Below, piece by piece: positions 42,501 through 49,983 of a DNA stretch of 64,000 nt. The first letter of the stretch is position 1. Every line of letters begins with the position of its first letter. The stretch comes from G963663525 sp963663525 (GTDB taxonomy: Bacteria; Myxococcota_A; SURF-8; G963663525). Below the pieces are notes generated by a model that worked only from the letters and a program-made list of their open reading frames with translations, did no database searches and was not told where the DNA came from. Location: NCBI GenBank assembly GCA_963663525.2, contig CAXXHC010000004.1:62001-126000 (forward strand). Reading direction: 5' to 3'. The translations under genes and the position numbers were made by a program.

Positions 42501-43621
42501 GCCAAACCCTTGAAAAGAAAGGTTTTTCTCCAGAAAAAGCACACGCCCTTTCCTTGGGACGGATGTTCGGAGCGAAGCCGGAGGAAATCCTCGACAGCCA
42601 CAACTGGTTCTTTTATCTCACCGAGCGTTCGGGAGAATGGGAGACCCGCGAAGACCTGCTGGAAGTCTACCTGGAGCAAAGCAAGTACATCTACACCGAG
42701 GGCGCATGGGGCGAGCGCTCGCCCGAAAGCTTCGAGGGAGCCCTCATGGGCACCGAGCACATTTTCAGAAGCTGGTACGACAACCGTGACTTCGTGCTTT
42801 CCAACAAGTTCACCTGGTGGGTGGACGGCACCCTGTCGCTGGCCATCGAGCACCTTACGGGCAAAGAGCCGGAATACCTGTTCGTGGACGTCCGCGACAC
42901 CGACGAGGCGAAGATCGTCGATTCCAAGGATGCCGTGCAGCAGGACATGCGCATTCGCCTGACGAATCCCCGCTGGATCGAGGCGATGATGAAGGAAGGC
43001 TACGCGGGGGGCAACATCATCGCGCAGAACGTGGACAACCTGATGGGTTGGGAAATCATGCGGCAGCGCGCCATCGAGGATTCGAACTGGGAGGACGTCA
43101 CCGACATCTACGTCCGCGACTCGAAAAATCTGGGACTGAAGAAGTGGTTCGACACCACCAACCCGCATTCGTTCCAAAAACTTTCCGTCACCTTGCTCGA
43201 AACGATGCGTAAGGAGTTCTGGAAGGCCGACGACGCCACCCGGCTGGAGGTCACCGCCGCCTACGCCGAGTCGGTCGCCAAGCACGGACGCGCCAGCGGG
43301 GCACGTGAGGGCGGCAACGAGGGCTTGGAGAAATTCGTCGAAAACACGCTTCTTGACGCCGGAACACCAGAAATGAAAGCCCTGCTGGACGCCTACAAGG
43401 CCAGATCGGCGGAAATGGAAACACCCGCCGAGGTCGAAGACGCCCAGGAGACCATTCAGGGAAAACGTCTTGCCAAACAGGAGCCGAAGAAGCAGACTGA
43501 AGCGATCGAGAACGAAAAAGCATCGTTTCTGGCCCCGCTGCTCGTCGGACTTGGGCTCTTGATCGTCTTGGCGGGTTACAATCTGCGAGGTCGCCGCATT
43601 ACGGGACGCAAAAAATCATGA
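39590..43621 (+). CDS. CobN-like membrane-anchored chelatase/dechelatase (HmuS-like)
   Basis: This 1343-residue protein has a signal peptide (1-20) and a single C-terminal membrane helix (about 1308-1330) followed by basic residues, so it is periplasmic and anchored in the inner membrane. Cytoplasmic CobN and ChlH lack both. The body matches the CobN/magnesium-chelatase H family (DAVVHFGSHGTEWLYPGKQAV, VLNPEELPSRSSWELGTKLM, GAWGERSPESFEGALMGTEH). In Bacteroides-type hmu loci the homologous HmuS has been linked to heme demetallation. Gene order with receptor, ExbB-like channel and DUF2149 gene supports that. It overlaps the next gene by ATGA. The C-terminal linker is Lys/Glu-rich. Confidence 0.75.
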   Translation: MKTLSSVFFLLMLCLPAFAQSEAPKQGELLRFGVVGMGGGAFQSLKAHEKELNLELEHYRGERFRQTPTLDLSDRDLIFVSFASGDMEKEYKQILGASLAKNPQQKIFCVGPLPICHNWQRWIGEDKVRIDETLARYYGLSKESMKNMLLYALIHYFERPGEVEPPGTGKLVRIFHPDYGELDDIDAYWAQAEKSGWSREKSPRVALGTWRHHLIFHQPKVVEALIRELEKLGIAAVSFVADDPSFRENLESFKSDLVIMNSHTREPPVFWDKLGVPRLHAMWFTDESIAEWRKSNQPGMKKSGMFHLLVSAELKGATECLTAGGTEHGGDSGEEIVPIPDRIRRIATRAKSWIDLRRTANKDKNIAIMIYDRQVDKSGLMSGPAHSLNAPESMVRFLNEMKTRGYSLDHLPADAEELLSWIVDHGRQMGTWEPGSLDKLARSGHAILIPEDRYRLWFEEKVPQWRRNEMIEQWGEPPGKLMVWQDKGKRYLVLPKIDLGKVILMAQPPKGETITSTTKEQSPDESLLPPTHHFLATYFWLQESFHADAVVHFGSHGTEWLYPGKQAVLSRSDWSDMLLGDMPNVNPWLASNSAELLPCKRRARAVTVDFMPPPLMEAGLSDELMNLESAIGKFNTLEEGALKNKFAASITEQVKANRLDRDLSLEIPPDDTIGTEAVAKVSQYLHDLSNEYVPASMHVLGEPPAEDVRIPYLVHCMGKRFYRAAGPLFGLNAEKPEDVRKLKEKGAEILRSMFLQKLTPTEAVKAAGGNPTEANLPEAFTESLEMVMEMNRGLDRAPDEISRIFDALDGKYILPGPSGNPERNPGVLPTGRNMFVLNPEELPSRSSWELGTKLMREYLAQHYKSKGRYPKKIAFSLVPFTTYSDYGIIESQILYLMGIRPVWDAKNRVRNVELIPSEELGRPRIDVFLSARSIYRDELPSMMKLLDKAIRLAATLDEKDNFLYRNSQKVRQTLEKKGFSPEKAHALSLGRMFGAKPEEILDSHNWFFYLTERSGEWETREDLLEVYLEQSKYIYTEGAWGERSPESFEGALMGTEHIFRSWYDNRDFVLSNKFTWWVDGTLSLAIEHLTGKEPEYLFVDVRDTDEAKIVDSKDAVQQDMRIRLTNPRWIEAMMKEGYAGGNIIAQNVDNLMGWEIMRQRAIEDSNWEDVTDIYVRDSKNLGLKKWFDTTNPHSFQKLSVTLLETMRKEFWKADDATRLEVTAAYAESVAKHGRASGAREGGNEGLEKFVENTLLDAGTPEMKALLDAYKARSAEMETPAEVEDAQETIQGKRLAKQEPKKQTEAIENEKASFLAPLLVGLGLLIVLAGYNLRGRRITGRKKS

Positions 43622-44217
43622 TCGAACAGGCGGTTGAGATTCTCTACACCATCACGGTTTCCCTTAAAATGCCGGTCATCGTCGGGGTGTTGCTGGCGTT
43701 GGTCTGGGCGTTGTACGAAACCGGCGGTTTTTTGCGTGAGGCCCTCGAACGCAAGCGCTCCACAGCACGCCACGGCGAAACGCTCTCACGGCTGCTTGAC
43801 GGTGAAGCGCCTCCGACCGCGCTGGAACATCTCATGCCCCTCGTGCGGGGATTCGTAGAAAATTCCTATAAAAACGGGAAGATACACGACGAAACCACCT
43901 TGCGACGCCGCCTGCAGGAGACAGAATTCAGGGCGGCGCATCGGGTGCTGCCGGTGCGCGTGGGATTGCGGCTCGGACCCGTGCTGGGATTGATGGGCAC
44001 GCTGATTCCCATGGGACCGGCGCTGATGAACATCTCGAAAGGCAACCTGGCGGTGATGTCCAACGATCTCGTGATCGCCTTCAGCACGACGGTGGTCGGC
44101 CTGTTCGTGGGTCTTTTGTGCTACGTGATGCTGACGCTACGCCAGTTCTGGTACGCCAAAGACATCGCCGACATCGAAAGCCTGTACGACGCACACACGC
44201 AGGAAGCGCAGCCATGA
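43618..44217 (+). CDS. MotA/TolQ/ExbB-type proton channel (HmuU-like)
   Basis: This 199-residue protein has an N-terminal membrane helix (about 15-35) and two C-terminal helices in the MotA/ExbB signature region (LRLGPVLGLMGTLIPMGPAL and FSTTVVGLFVGLLCYVMLTL). It is the proton-channel partner that powers TonB- or HmuS-type energy transfer. It overlaps the preceding and following genes by ATGA, which indicates strict translational coupling with the CobN-like gene and the DUF2149 gene. No ExbD or TonB is found in the window; those would have to come from elsewhere, or the DUF2149 protein may take the ExbD-like role. Confidence 0.8.
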   Translation: MIEQAVEILYTITVSLKMPVIVGVLLALVWALYETGGFLREALERKRSTARHGETLSRLLDGEAPPTALEHLMPLVRGFVENSYKNGKIHDETTLRRRLQETEFRAAHRVLPVRVGLRLGPVLGLMGTLIPMGPALMNISKGNLAVMSNDLVIAFSTTVVGLFVGLLCYVMLTLRQFWYAKDIADIESLYDAHTQEAQP

Positions 44218-44579
44218 GCACCCCCGTGCGACGATACCGGCGGCTGCTGGGCGCGCCGGAGGAAGATCCGCTGGGAGCGGTGGCCAACCTCTTCGATGTG
44301 GCGATGGTCTTCGCCGTGGCGCTGATCCTCGCGATGTTCACCGCGCTGAGCGTTCCCGAACTGCTCACCTCTCCCGACGATTTCGCCATCGTGAAGAATC
44401 CGGGGCGTCCCGATATGGAAATCATCATGAAAAAAGGCGTACAAATCGAACGGTTGCGCATGACGGAAGAGGAAATCGGTGGCAGCGGCCAACGTCTGGG
44501 CGTCGCCTACCGCCTCCCCAACGGCGAAGTGGTGTACATTCCTGATAAAAAAGGGAGCGAGTCCGACGATGTACCGTGA
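44214..44579 (+). CDS. DUF2149 membrane protein (HmuV-like)
   Basis: This 121-residue protein has one N-terminal membrane helix (DPLGAVANLFDVAMVFAVAL through ILAMFTALSV), the DUF2149 hallmark, and a periplasmic C-terminal domain. The topology is like ExbD. The start at 44214 overlaps the HmuU-like stop by ATGA; the longer frame upstream is shadow. In other hmu loci DUF2149 is HmuV and is always adjacent to the MotA/ExbB channel. A joint channel complex energising the dechelatase or receptor is likely, by analogy. Confidence 0.75.
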   Translation: MSTPVRRYRRLLGAPEEDPLGAVANLFDVAMVFAVALILAMFTALSVPELLTSPDDFAIVKNPGRPDMEIIMKKGVQIERLRMTEEEIGGSGQRLGVAYRLPNGEVVYIPDKKGSESDDVP

Positions 44580-44824
44580 GAATTCATGGGTCAGACGATT
44601 GCTTCGCCAGACGCTTGGAAATGTTGGGTAATACAACAAACGACTCGCAACTGGTCGCAAGAATTATCAATTCACACGTACACCTACAGACTGACAATTC
44701 ATATGGAATTACCTCTTCCAAGGAGACACTGCAATTTTAAGCGGAACACACCTCACCGAAGCCATCGTTGCAGGAATCGTAGTCTGAACAGCTGCAAGGT
44801 GAACAAACGGATTCTCAATAGCCG
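44580..44824. other. intergenic remnant after the hmu-like locus
   Basis: No intact gene is present. On the minus strand a short Cys-rich frame (CSPCSCSDYDSCNDGFGEVC) near 44745-44805 ends in TAA and has no start. It looks like debris of a Cys-rich surface-protein gene related to the adjacent pseudogene. Confidence 0.4.
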
Positions 44825-45400
44825 TTAGGGCACGTCGCAGGCATCACCCGACCAGCCATCGTTGCAGGTACAAATCCCGGTCATCACCGAACATTGGCCG
44901 TGATTGTTGCACGGGGTGCTCTGCCCTCCGGGACAAGGCGTGCATTCGGATGCGCCTTGGAGCGCATAGGTACCCGCATCACAGTCGAAACAAACCATGG
45001 ATCCACCATAGGCAGCATACGTACCTGCCGCACACGGTGTGCAGAAGGTGGAACCTTCATTCTCGGTATAGGTACCCACTGGACAGGCCTGACATTCATC
45101 GGCCCCAGGATCGGGCGTCCACATGGTGTGCAATTGGAACCATAATACCCTTCGGCACAGATATCGCAATAGGTTGCCCCTTCCGCCGAGATCATCCAGC
45201 CTTCCGGGCAGGGTTCGCACTCAGCCAATCCGGCCTCGTTATTGTACGATCCTACTTCACAGGGATCACATTGGGTCTGGGCTTCATCTGCCGAGAAGAA
45301 ACCCGGAGAACATGGCAAACAGGTATCCGTAGCTGCGCCGAATGTGCCTGCCGGGCACGATGCGCAGGAGGGACCGAACGCCGACTTGTATCCCCATTCC
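44825..45400 (-). pseudogene. Cys-rich TNFR/ephrin-receptor-like (GCC2/GCC3) surface protein, truncated and frameshifted
   Basis: The leftward remnant contains repeats of CxPCxxGTY type (CASCPAGTFGAATDTCLPCS, CDPCEVGSYNNEAGLAECEP, CPVGTYTENEGSTFCTPC) and ends with an EGF-like tail (CNNHGQCSVMTGICTCNDGW). Two problems make it a pseudogene: the reading frame changes near 45115-45140 (GYYGSNC continues in another frame as DPGADECQACP), and the N-terminal part with signal peptide is gone where IS1634 copy 2 begins. The missing part is not on the far side of the IS, so an IS-linked deletion is likely. Confidence 0.75.
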
Positions 45401-47031
45401 CCCGACTTCCGCACGTACAGAAAAATGACACTCTAACCTACTGAAATCACTTGTTTGGATTTCAAATTTGGGTGTCCCGGTGGTAAAATGAGGCATGTTT
45501 GTTCGTCGGAAGCGCAATCAAAGCGGCACCATCAGCGTCCAGGTCATCGACAAGACGAGGGGGTATCGGATGGGTTCCACCAGCGATCCCGAAGAGATTG
45601 AACGCCTCGTGGCGCTTGGACACGCCTTCATTGCGCGTCAATCCGGTCAGTACCAATTGTTTCCGAAAGACGAGACGCGCAACGCAGCGGTACTCGACTT
45701 CGTTCATCGCGTACGAAACAGCCAGATTCGAACCGTGGGGCCCGAACGGATCTTTGGGGCATTGTTCGATCGCCTCGGCTTTGATGCCGTCCCGGAGCAA
45801 CTGTTTCGCGACATTGTGATCGCACGCCTGGCCTATCCGACCAGCAAACTCAAGACCGTCGATTACCTGTACCGCTACCAGGGCAAGCGAATCTCGGTGG
45901 ATCGCATCTATCGCTTTCTGGACAAGCTGGCCGACCGATACAAGGAACAGGTCGAGCAAATCGCTTACGACTACTCCCGATCCGTTCTCGAAACCATTTC
46001 CGTCGTTTTCTACGACATGACCACACTCTACTTTGAGGCCGAAGACGAAGACGACCTGCGCAGAGTCGGGTTTTCCAAGGATGGCAAGTTTCAGCATCCG
46101 CAGATCATGCTCGGCTTGTTGATCGGCGAGAAAGGCTTTCCCATCGGCTACGATATTTTCGAAGGCAATACGTTCGAGGGCCACACTCTGCTGCCGGTTC
46201 TCGATGCCATCGGGGCCAGGTATCGTCTGGGCAAACCGGTCGTCGTGGCGGATGCGACGATGTTATCGGCAAAGAACCTCAAATGCCTCGATGAGGCAAA
46301 CTATCCTTTCATCGTGGGGGCGCGATTACGCAACGAATCGGAGGCCATACAGGCGGAGATTTTGAAAAAGAGCGCGGGACTGATAAACGGAGCAAGCCTC
46401 GTGATCGACAAGGGCAACGGTCATCGGTTGATCGTATCTTACTCCGACAAGCGGGCGGCCAAGGATGCCTACAATCGCGAGAAAGGACTCAAAAAGCTCA
46501 GAGGCAAAATCGGATCGGGCAGGTTGACGAAACAACAGATCAATCAACGTGGTTACAACAAATTTCTCCGCCTTGTGGGTGATGTGAAGATCGACATCGA
46601 CGAGACGAAAGTGGAGCAGGCCTCCCGTTGGGACGGCCTGAAGGGCTATCTGACCAGCACGGCTCACTCGGCATCCAAGGTCATCGACAATTATCGGCAA
46701 TTGTGGCGTGTCGAAAAGGCGTTTCGGATTTCCAAAACGGACTTGCGCATCCGACCGATCTATCATTACCGTCCACGACGCATCCAGGCTCATGTCTGTG
46801 TGGCCTTTGTCGCGTACACGCTTTACAAAGAACTGGAACGCCTGCTGGAAGCAAGTGAATCGCAAATCAGCGTACAACGAGCCGTGGAACTGACCCATAC
46901 GATGTATGAGATGATCGTAGAATTACCCGATGATCCCAGCCCTCGACACATCCTGCTCGGTATGGATCCGCATCAACAGGAACTTCATAACCTACTCCAC
47001 TGATTCAGGGTGTCCCAGTGCGGAAGTCAGG
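45401..47031 (+). mobile_element. IS1634-family element, copy 2 (intact)
   Basis: It has 14-bp inverted ends with one mismatch and is 1631 bp. It is the same sequence, by eye, as copy 1 over its first 1.6 kb and lies in the same orientation 17.27 kb away. No obvious target duplication (flanks CCATTCC and ATAGGAT). Confidence 0.9.
45495..47003 (+). CDS. IS1634-family transposase (copy 2)
   Basis: This 502-residue DDE transposase is complete, with native stop after HQQELHNLLH. Key blocks are VVFYDMTTLYFEAEDEDD, VVADATMLSAKNLKCLDE and LWRVEKAFRISKTDLRIRPI. It is by eye identical in sequence to the copy-1 protein up to that point. The start at 45495 follows GGTAAAATGAGGC. This is the full-length reference copy, with both ends in place, and it could supply transposase in trans to copy 1. 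Confidence 0.95.
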   Translation: MFVRRKRNQSGTISVQVIDKTRGYRMGSTSDPEEIERLVALGHAFIARQSGQYQLFPKDETRNAAVLDFVHRVRNSQIRTVGPERIFGALFDRLGFDAVPEQLFRDIVIARLAYPTSKLKTVDYLYRYQGKRISVDRIYRFLDKLADRYKEQVEQIAYDYSRSVLETISVVFYDMTTLYFEAEDEDDLRRVGFSKDGKFQHPQIMLGLLIGEKGFPIGYDIFEGNTFEGHTLLPVLDAIGARYRLGKPVVVADATMLSAKNLKCLDEANYPFIVGARLRNESEAIQAEILKKSAGLINGASLVIDKGNGHRLIVSYSDKRAAKDAYNREKGLKKLRGKIGSGRLTKQQINQRGYNKFLRLVGDVKIDIDETKVEQASRWDGLKGYLTSTAHSASKVIDNYRQLWRVEKAFRISKTDLRIRPIYHYRPRRIQAHVCVAFVAYTLYKELERLLEASESQISVQRAVELTHTMYEMIVELPDDPSPRHILLGMDPHQQELHNLLH

Positions 47032-47040
47032 ATAGGATAT

Positions 47041-47081
47041 GCAAAAAAGAAAACCCCGGAATCGCGGAGAGGATTCCGGGG
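47041..47081 (-). terminator. Rho-independent terminator of the Cys-rich lipoprotein gene
   Basis: On the minus strand a perfect 10-bp stem (CCCCGGAATC and GATTCCGGGG) with an 8-nt loop is followed by TTTTCTTTTTT. It lies 26 bp after the stop at 47107, and its distal end lies just outside IS1634 copy 2. Confidence 0.9.
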
Positions 47082-47106
47082 TTGAATGCGTGACGTTCGT
47101 TGCTGT

Positions 47107-48480
47107 TTACTGCTGCAATTCCTCCGGGTAGGTGAAGTTGGGATCCCAGCATTTCGTGAAACAGTATTTCCCGGTGATCTGGCCCGTCATTTTCATGCAG
47201 TCGTAACCGCGCGGGCAGAAGTACGCGCCATCGTCCCAACCCACGAAGTTGCCGTCGTCGTCGGTTTCCATGGCTTTGCAATCCCTCGGAATGAAACAGA
47301 AATTCCCGCGTTCCACGCCTTCGGAATCCTTCACGCCCAGGCAGTGGGTTCCCACGCCGCCGCATTCATCCGAATCCTGTGCCTGTTCGGTGCAGGGGGC
47401 GCAGTACAGCTTGTTCTGGTGATCCGCCGGGGCAGGGTTTTCATCGCTGGACGGGTAACGGGGATCGTAGCATATGCCGCGATCTTCGGGAGGTGCATCG
47501 GCGGGAACGTCTTCCTTGTCGCAGTTTTCGTTGACATCGCAATCCCAGGTGCCTTTGCAGCCGACCCGCTCGACGCATTCTCCGTCGATGCACTCGTTCA
47601 TGGCAAGGCATCCGTCGGATTCCACACAACCATCCTCGCACTTAAGGGTGGTGGTGTTGCAGATACGCTCCGGGTAGCAGTCCACGTGTTCCGCACATTC
47701 ACCCGTGACGCAGTTCTGCTCCAAACAGACCTGACCTTCGGGGCAGTCGCCGTTGGTGTCGCAACCGGGGGCGCAGGCGCCGTCGTCGCGGCAAACCTGA
47801 CCGTTGGCGCAACCGTACCCCGGAGAATGGCAGTCTTTGATGCAGGCGCGAGGAGATCCGGCGCAAACGAGATCCTCTCCGGTGTTGGGATCGCAATCGT
47901 CGGTGACACAGCATGGTTCGCCTTTTGTGGCGGTTCCGGCGATGCCCACGTAGCGGCACTGGTCGGTGCTCACGTCGGGTACGGTCTGGCACTCGAAGGC
48001 GTCGGTTTCTTCGTTGCGCCACATGCAGGGCCAGTCGGCGCTACAATATCTGCCGCAGACATGGGAGCCGTTGGCATGGAGCAGGCAGGCATCTTCCCGC
48101 GTTCCACATTCGCGATCGCTTTGGCAGGGCTCGCACAACGTTTTGCGCCAGCGGCAGATGTTTGCCGATGTGTCGCAGTATTTGTCGCCGCTGCAATCCC
48201 GGTCCTCGGTGCATTCCGGTCGCCAGATGTCCTGTTCCTCTTCCTCGTCGCCATCGGTCAGGTAGGGGTTGATGACCAACCCGCCTTCCTGGTCGCCGCT
48301 CTGGTTGCCGTTGTCGGGATCTCCACCCGTATTGGAATTGTTGTCCGTGTCGCCGGAGGGAATATACGGATTGTCCCCGTCGGTGCCAGTGGAATCGTCC
48401 GAGCCGCAGGCCGGACCGAACAGGCTGAAGCCGAGCCCCAGAAGCGCGACCAAAACCACCAATAAAAATCGATATTTCAT
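47107..48480 (-). CDS. Cys-rich surface lipoprotein
   Basis: This is a 457-residue protein. Signal peptide: MKYRFLLVVLVALLGLGF with lipobox FGPAC. An Asp/Asn/Gly-rich linker follows (TDGDNPYIPSGDTDNN). The rest is many Cys pairs in short modules of the form C-x(5-6)-C...C (CTEDRDCSGDKYCDTS, CQSDRECGTREDACLLH), characteristic of secreted disulfide-rich repeats in Myxococcota-like bacteria. No enzyme motif. It is likely an outer-membrane-anchored surface protein. The gene is single, with its own terminator. Confidence 0.75.
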   Translation of the reverse strand: MKYRFLLVVLVALLGLGFSLFGPACGSDDSTGTDGDNPYIPSGDTDNNSNTGGDPDNGNQSGDQEGGLVINPYLTDGDEEEEQDIWRPECTEDRDCSGDKYCDTSANICRWRKTLCEPCQSDRECGTREDACLLHANGSHVCGRYCSADWPCMWRNEETDAFECQTVPDVSTDQCRYVGIAGTATKGEPCCVTDDCDPNTGEDLVCAGSPRACIKDCHSPGYGCANGQVCRDDGACAPGCDTNGDCPEGQVCLEQNCVTGECAEHVDCYPERICNTTTLKCEDGCVESDGCLAMNECIDGECVERVGCKGTWDCDVNENCDKEDVPADAPPEDRGICYDPRYPSSDENPAPADHQNKLYCAPCTEQAQDSDECGGVGTHCLGVKDSEGVERGNFCFIPRDCKAMETDDDGNFVGWDDGAYFCPRGYDCMKMTGQITGKYCFTKCWDPNFTYPEELQQ

Positions 48481-48538
48481 GATAAAATCCTTTCCAATAA
48501 CCGATCCTCGAACGGACCGGCACCGAACGATGCAAGCA

Positions 48539-49879
48539 TCAAGGCTGTTTTTTCGAGTTGTCCTTTGTTTTCAAAGACTTCGAGTTTTTCTGCAAGGTTG
48601 CGGGATCGACGTTGCGATCCCCCGCGCTTGGTTCCATGAACGTGAGTTTGCCGAAACGGGAAAGGGCGTGGAAGTCCCCCACCATCGTGGGCGACCACAT
48701 GCTGCCCTTCGAGGGTCCGTTGTGCTTCTTTTCCATGCGGAAGAAATTGGCCTTCCAGACGTCTCCCGGCTTCGGTGGGCGGTTCGGGGCATCCTCGATC
48801 ACTTCGTGCGGAATCGCCACTTCCACCGTATAAGATTTGTCGGTGTCATTGTGATTGTTCAACGTGCCGTCCACCGATACGGCGGTTTTCATCTTCGAAT
48901 CCCAGGCCATGTTGCGCTGGCGGCGACGTGAACCCCAGTACACATCGAAAATCACGTTGGCCGGACTGATCTGCAATTCGTAATAGGTGCTTCGGCTGCC
49001 GTCCGCGTCGATGAATATTTCCACCGCTTCCTGCCGGTAAAGGGGATCGTCCCGCCGGAGGTACGTGGACCATACATCCTTGTCGTTGCATGTAAAGGCC
49101 ACGTACAGATTGGTGTCGTCCCACAGCAGTTTGGCGTCGGTCACCGGGTGAACTTTGCTCGTACCGGAGGTGTTGACGAAAAATCCCAGCGATGGGGCTT
49201 TTTCCCAGCAAGGTTCGTCCAGTTTTCCGTCGATGGTGATCGGCCCACCCGCTCGGAACACCTGCGCTTCCCGATCGCTTTCAATGGGTTTGTCGAGTGC
49301 GATCGTCGCGACTTTCACGCGGTCCTGAGAGTCGCTGTTTTGGCGCTTGTCCGGCGGCATTCGGTAATTGCCATCGAAAAAGCCCGCCCACAGATCCGCC
49401 TTGACGCCGGGGAAACCGGGTGGAATCTTTCCCTGGTATTCGTCCTTGAAGATCATGCCGGGTTTCCACTTCATCGCGGGAATCGCGTTTCCTGCCAGGT
49501 AGTGGTCCCAACCTTGGCGGGCCGGCTCGTCGGAGGCGAGAGATTCGAAATGGCCGAAAAATTTATACGGTCGGGAAAGGTTGTCGAGAACATTGAAATA
49601 AAACGTGGCTTTGAACGGCTTGCCGTGTTGTAAGGGCATAGGTTCGAGATTGAAGCCCAGCAACTCGATTTTGCCGTCCCAGCTTTCATTCACGGGAAAA
49701 TCGAACTGTTTCGGCGCTTCGGATACGAGGAACTTCAGCCCCTGGTGTTCGGGATCGGGCTTGTAGGACTTCCCCGTGCTGCCCCAATCGCAACCCGGTG
49801 AAATCGCGAGAAAAAGCCACAGCGCCGCCATAGCGGCGAACCACGAATGTTTCAATGTCGGCAGGTGTTTACGTCTCAT
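48539..49879 (-). CDS. lipoprotein with CBM9-like carbohydrate-binding domain
   Basis: This 446-residue lipoprotein has a signal peptide with lipobox FLAISPGC. Residues about 45-200 are an unknown beta-rich domain. Residues about 215-400 match the CBM9/DOMON-like family used for sugar or heme-type ligand binding: RAGGPITIDGKLDEPCWEKA, DAKLLWDDTNLYVAFTCND, EAVEIFIDADGSRSTYYEL and MAWDSKMKTAVSVDGTLN. A Ser/Lys-rich tail follows. It is likely on the cell surface. It is followed 58 bp later by the Cys-rich lipoprotein gene on the same strand, so they may be co-transcribed. Confidence 0.75.
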   Translation of the reverse strand: MRRKHLPTLKHSWFAAMAALWLFLAISPGCDWGSTGKSYKPDPEHQGLKFLVSEAPKQFDFPVNESWDGKIELLGFNLEPMPLQHGKPFKATFYFNVLDNLSRPYKFFGHFESLASDEPARQGWDHYLAGNAIPAMKWKPGMIFKDEYQGKIPPGFPGVKADLWAGFFDGNYRMPPDKRQNSDSQDRVKVATIALDKPIESDREAQVFRAGGPITIDGKLDEPCWEKAPSLGFFVNTSGTSKVHPVTDAKLLWDDTNLYVAFTCNDKDVWSTYLRRDDPLYRQEAVEIFIDADGSRSTYYELQISPANVIFDVYWGSRRRQRNMAWDSKMKTAVSVDGTLNNHNDTDKSYTVEVAIPHEVIEDAPNRPPKPGDVWKANFFRMEKKHNGPSKGSMWSPTMVGDFHALSRFGKLTFMEPSAGDRNVDPATLQKNSKSLKTKDNSKKQP

Positions 49880-49983
49880 GGGAAACTCTATTGAACTCCT
49901 CGAATTTTCAAGTGTTTTTCGCGAAAAAGATACAGTCTGATTCCCACGAGGTCAAGCATTTCTCCTCGAAATCACGCCAAACG

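Noticed and set aside
37287..44579. cobalamin uptake plus cobaltochelatase
   Set aside because: The CobN-like protein is exported and anchored, CobS/CobT are absent, no cobalamin riboswitch was seen, and gene order matches hmu.
28131..47031. composite transposon bounded by IS1634 copies
   Set aside because: No target duplication around the block or either copy, so only direct repeats can be claimed.
47086..48465. 459-codon rightward frame
   Set aside because: Shadow of the Cys-rich lipoprotein on the other strand, which has a lipobox and a terminator.
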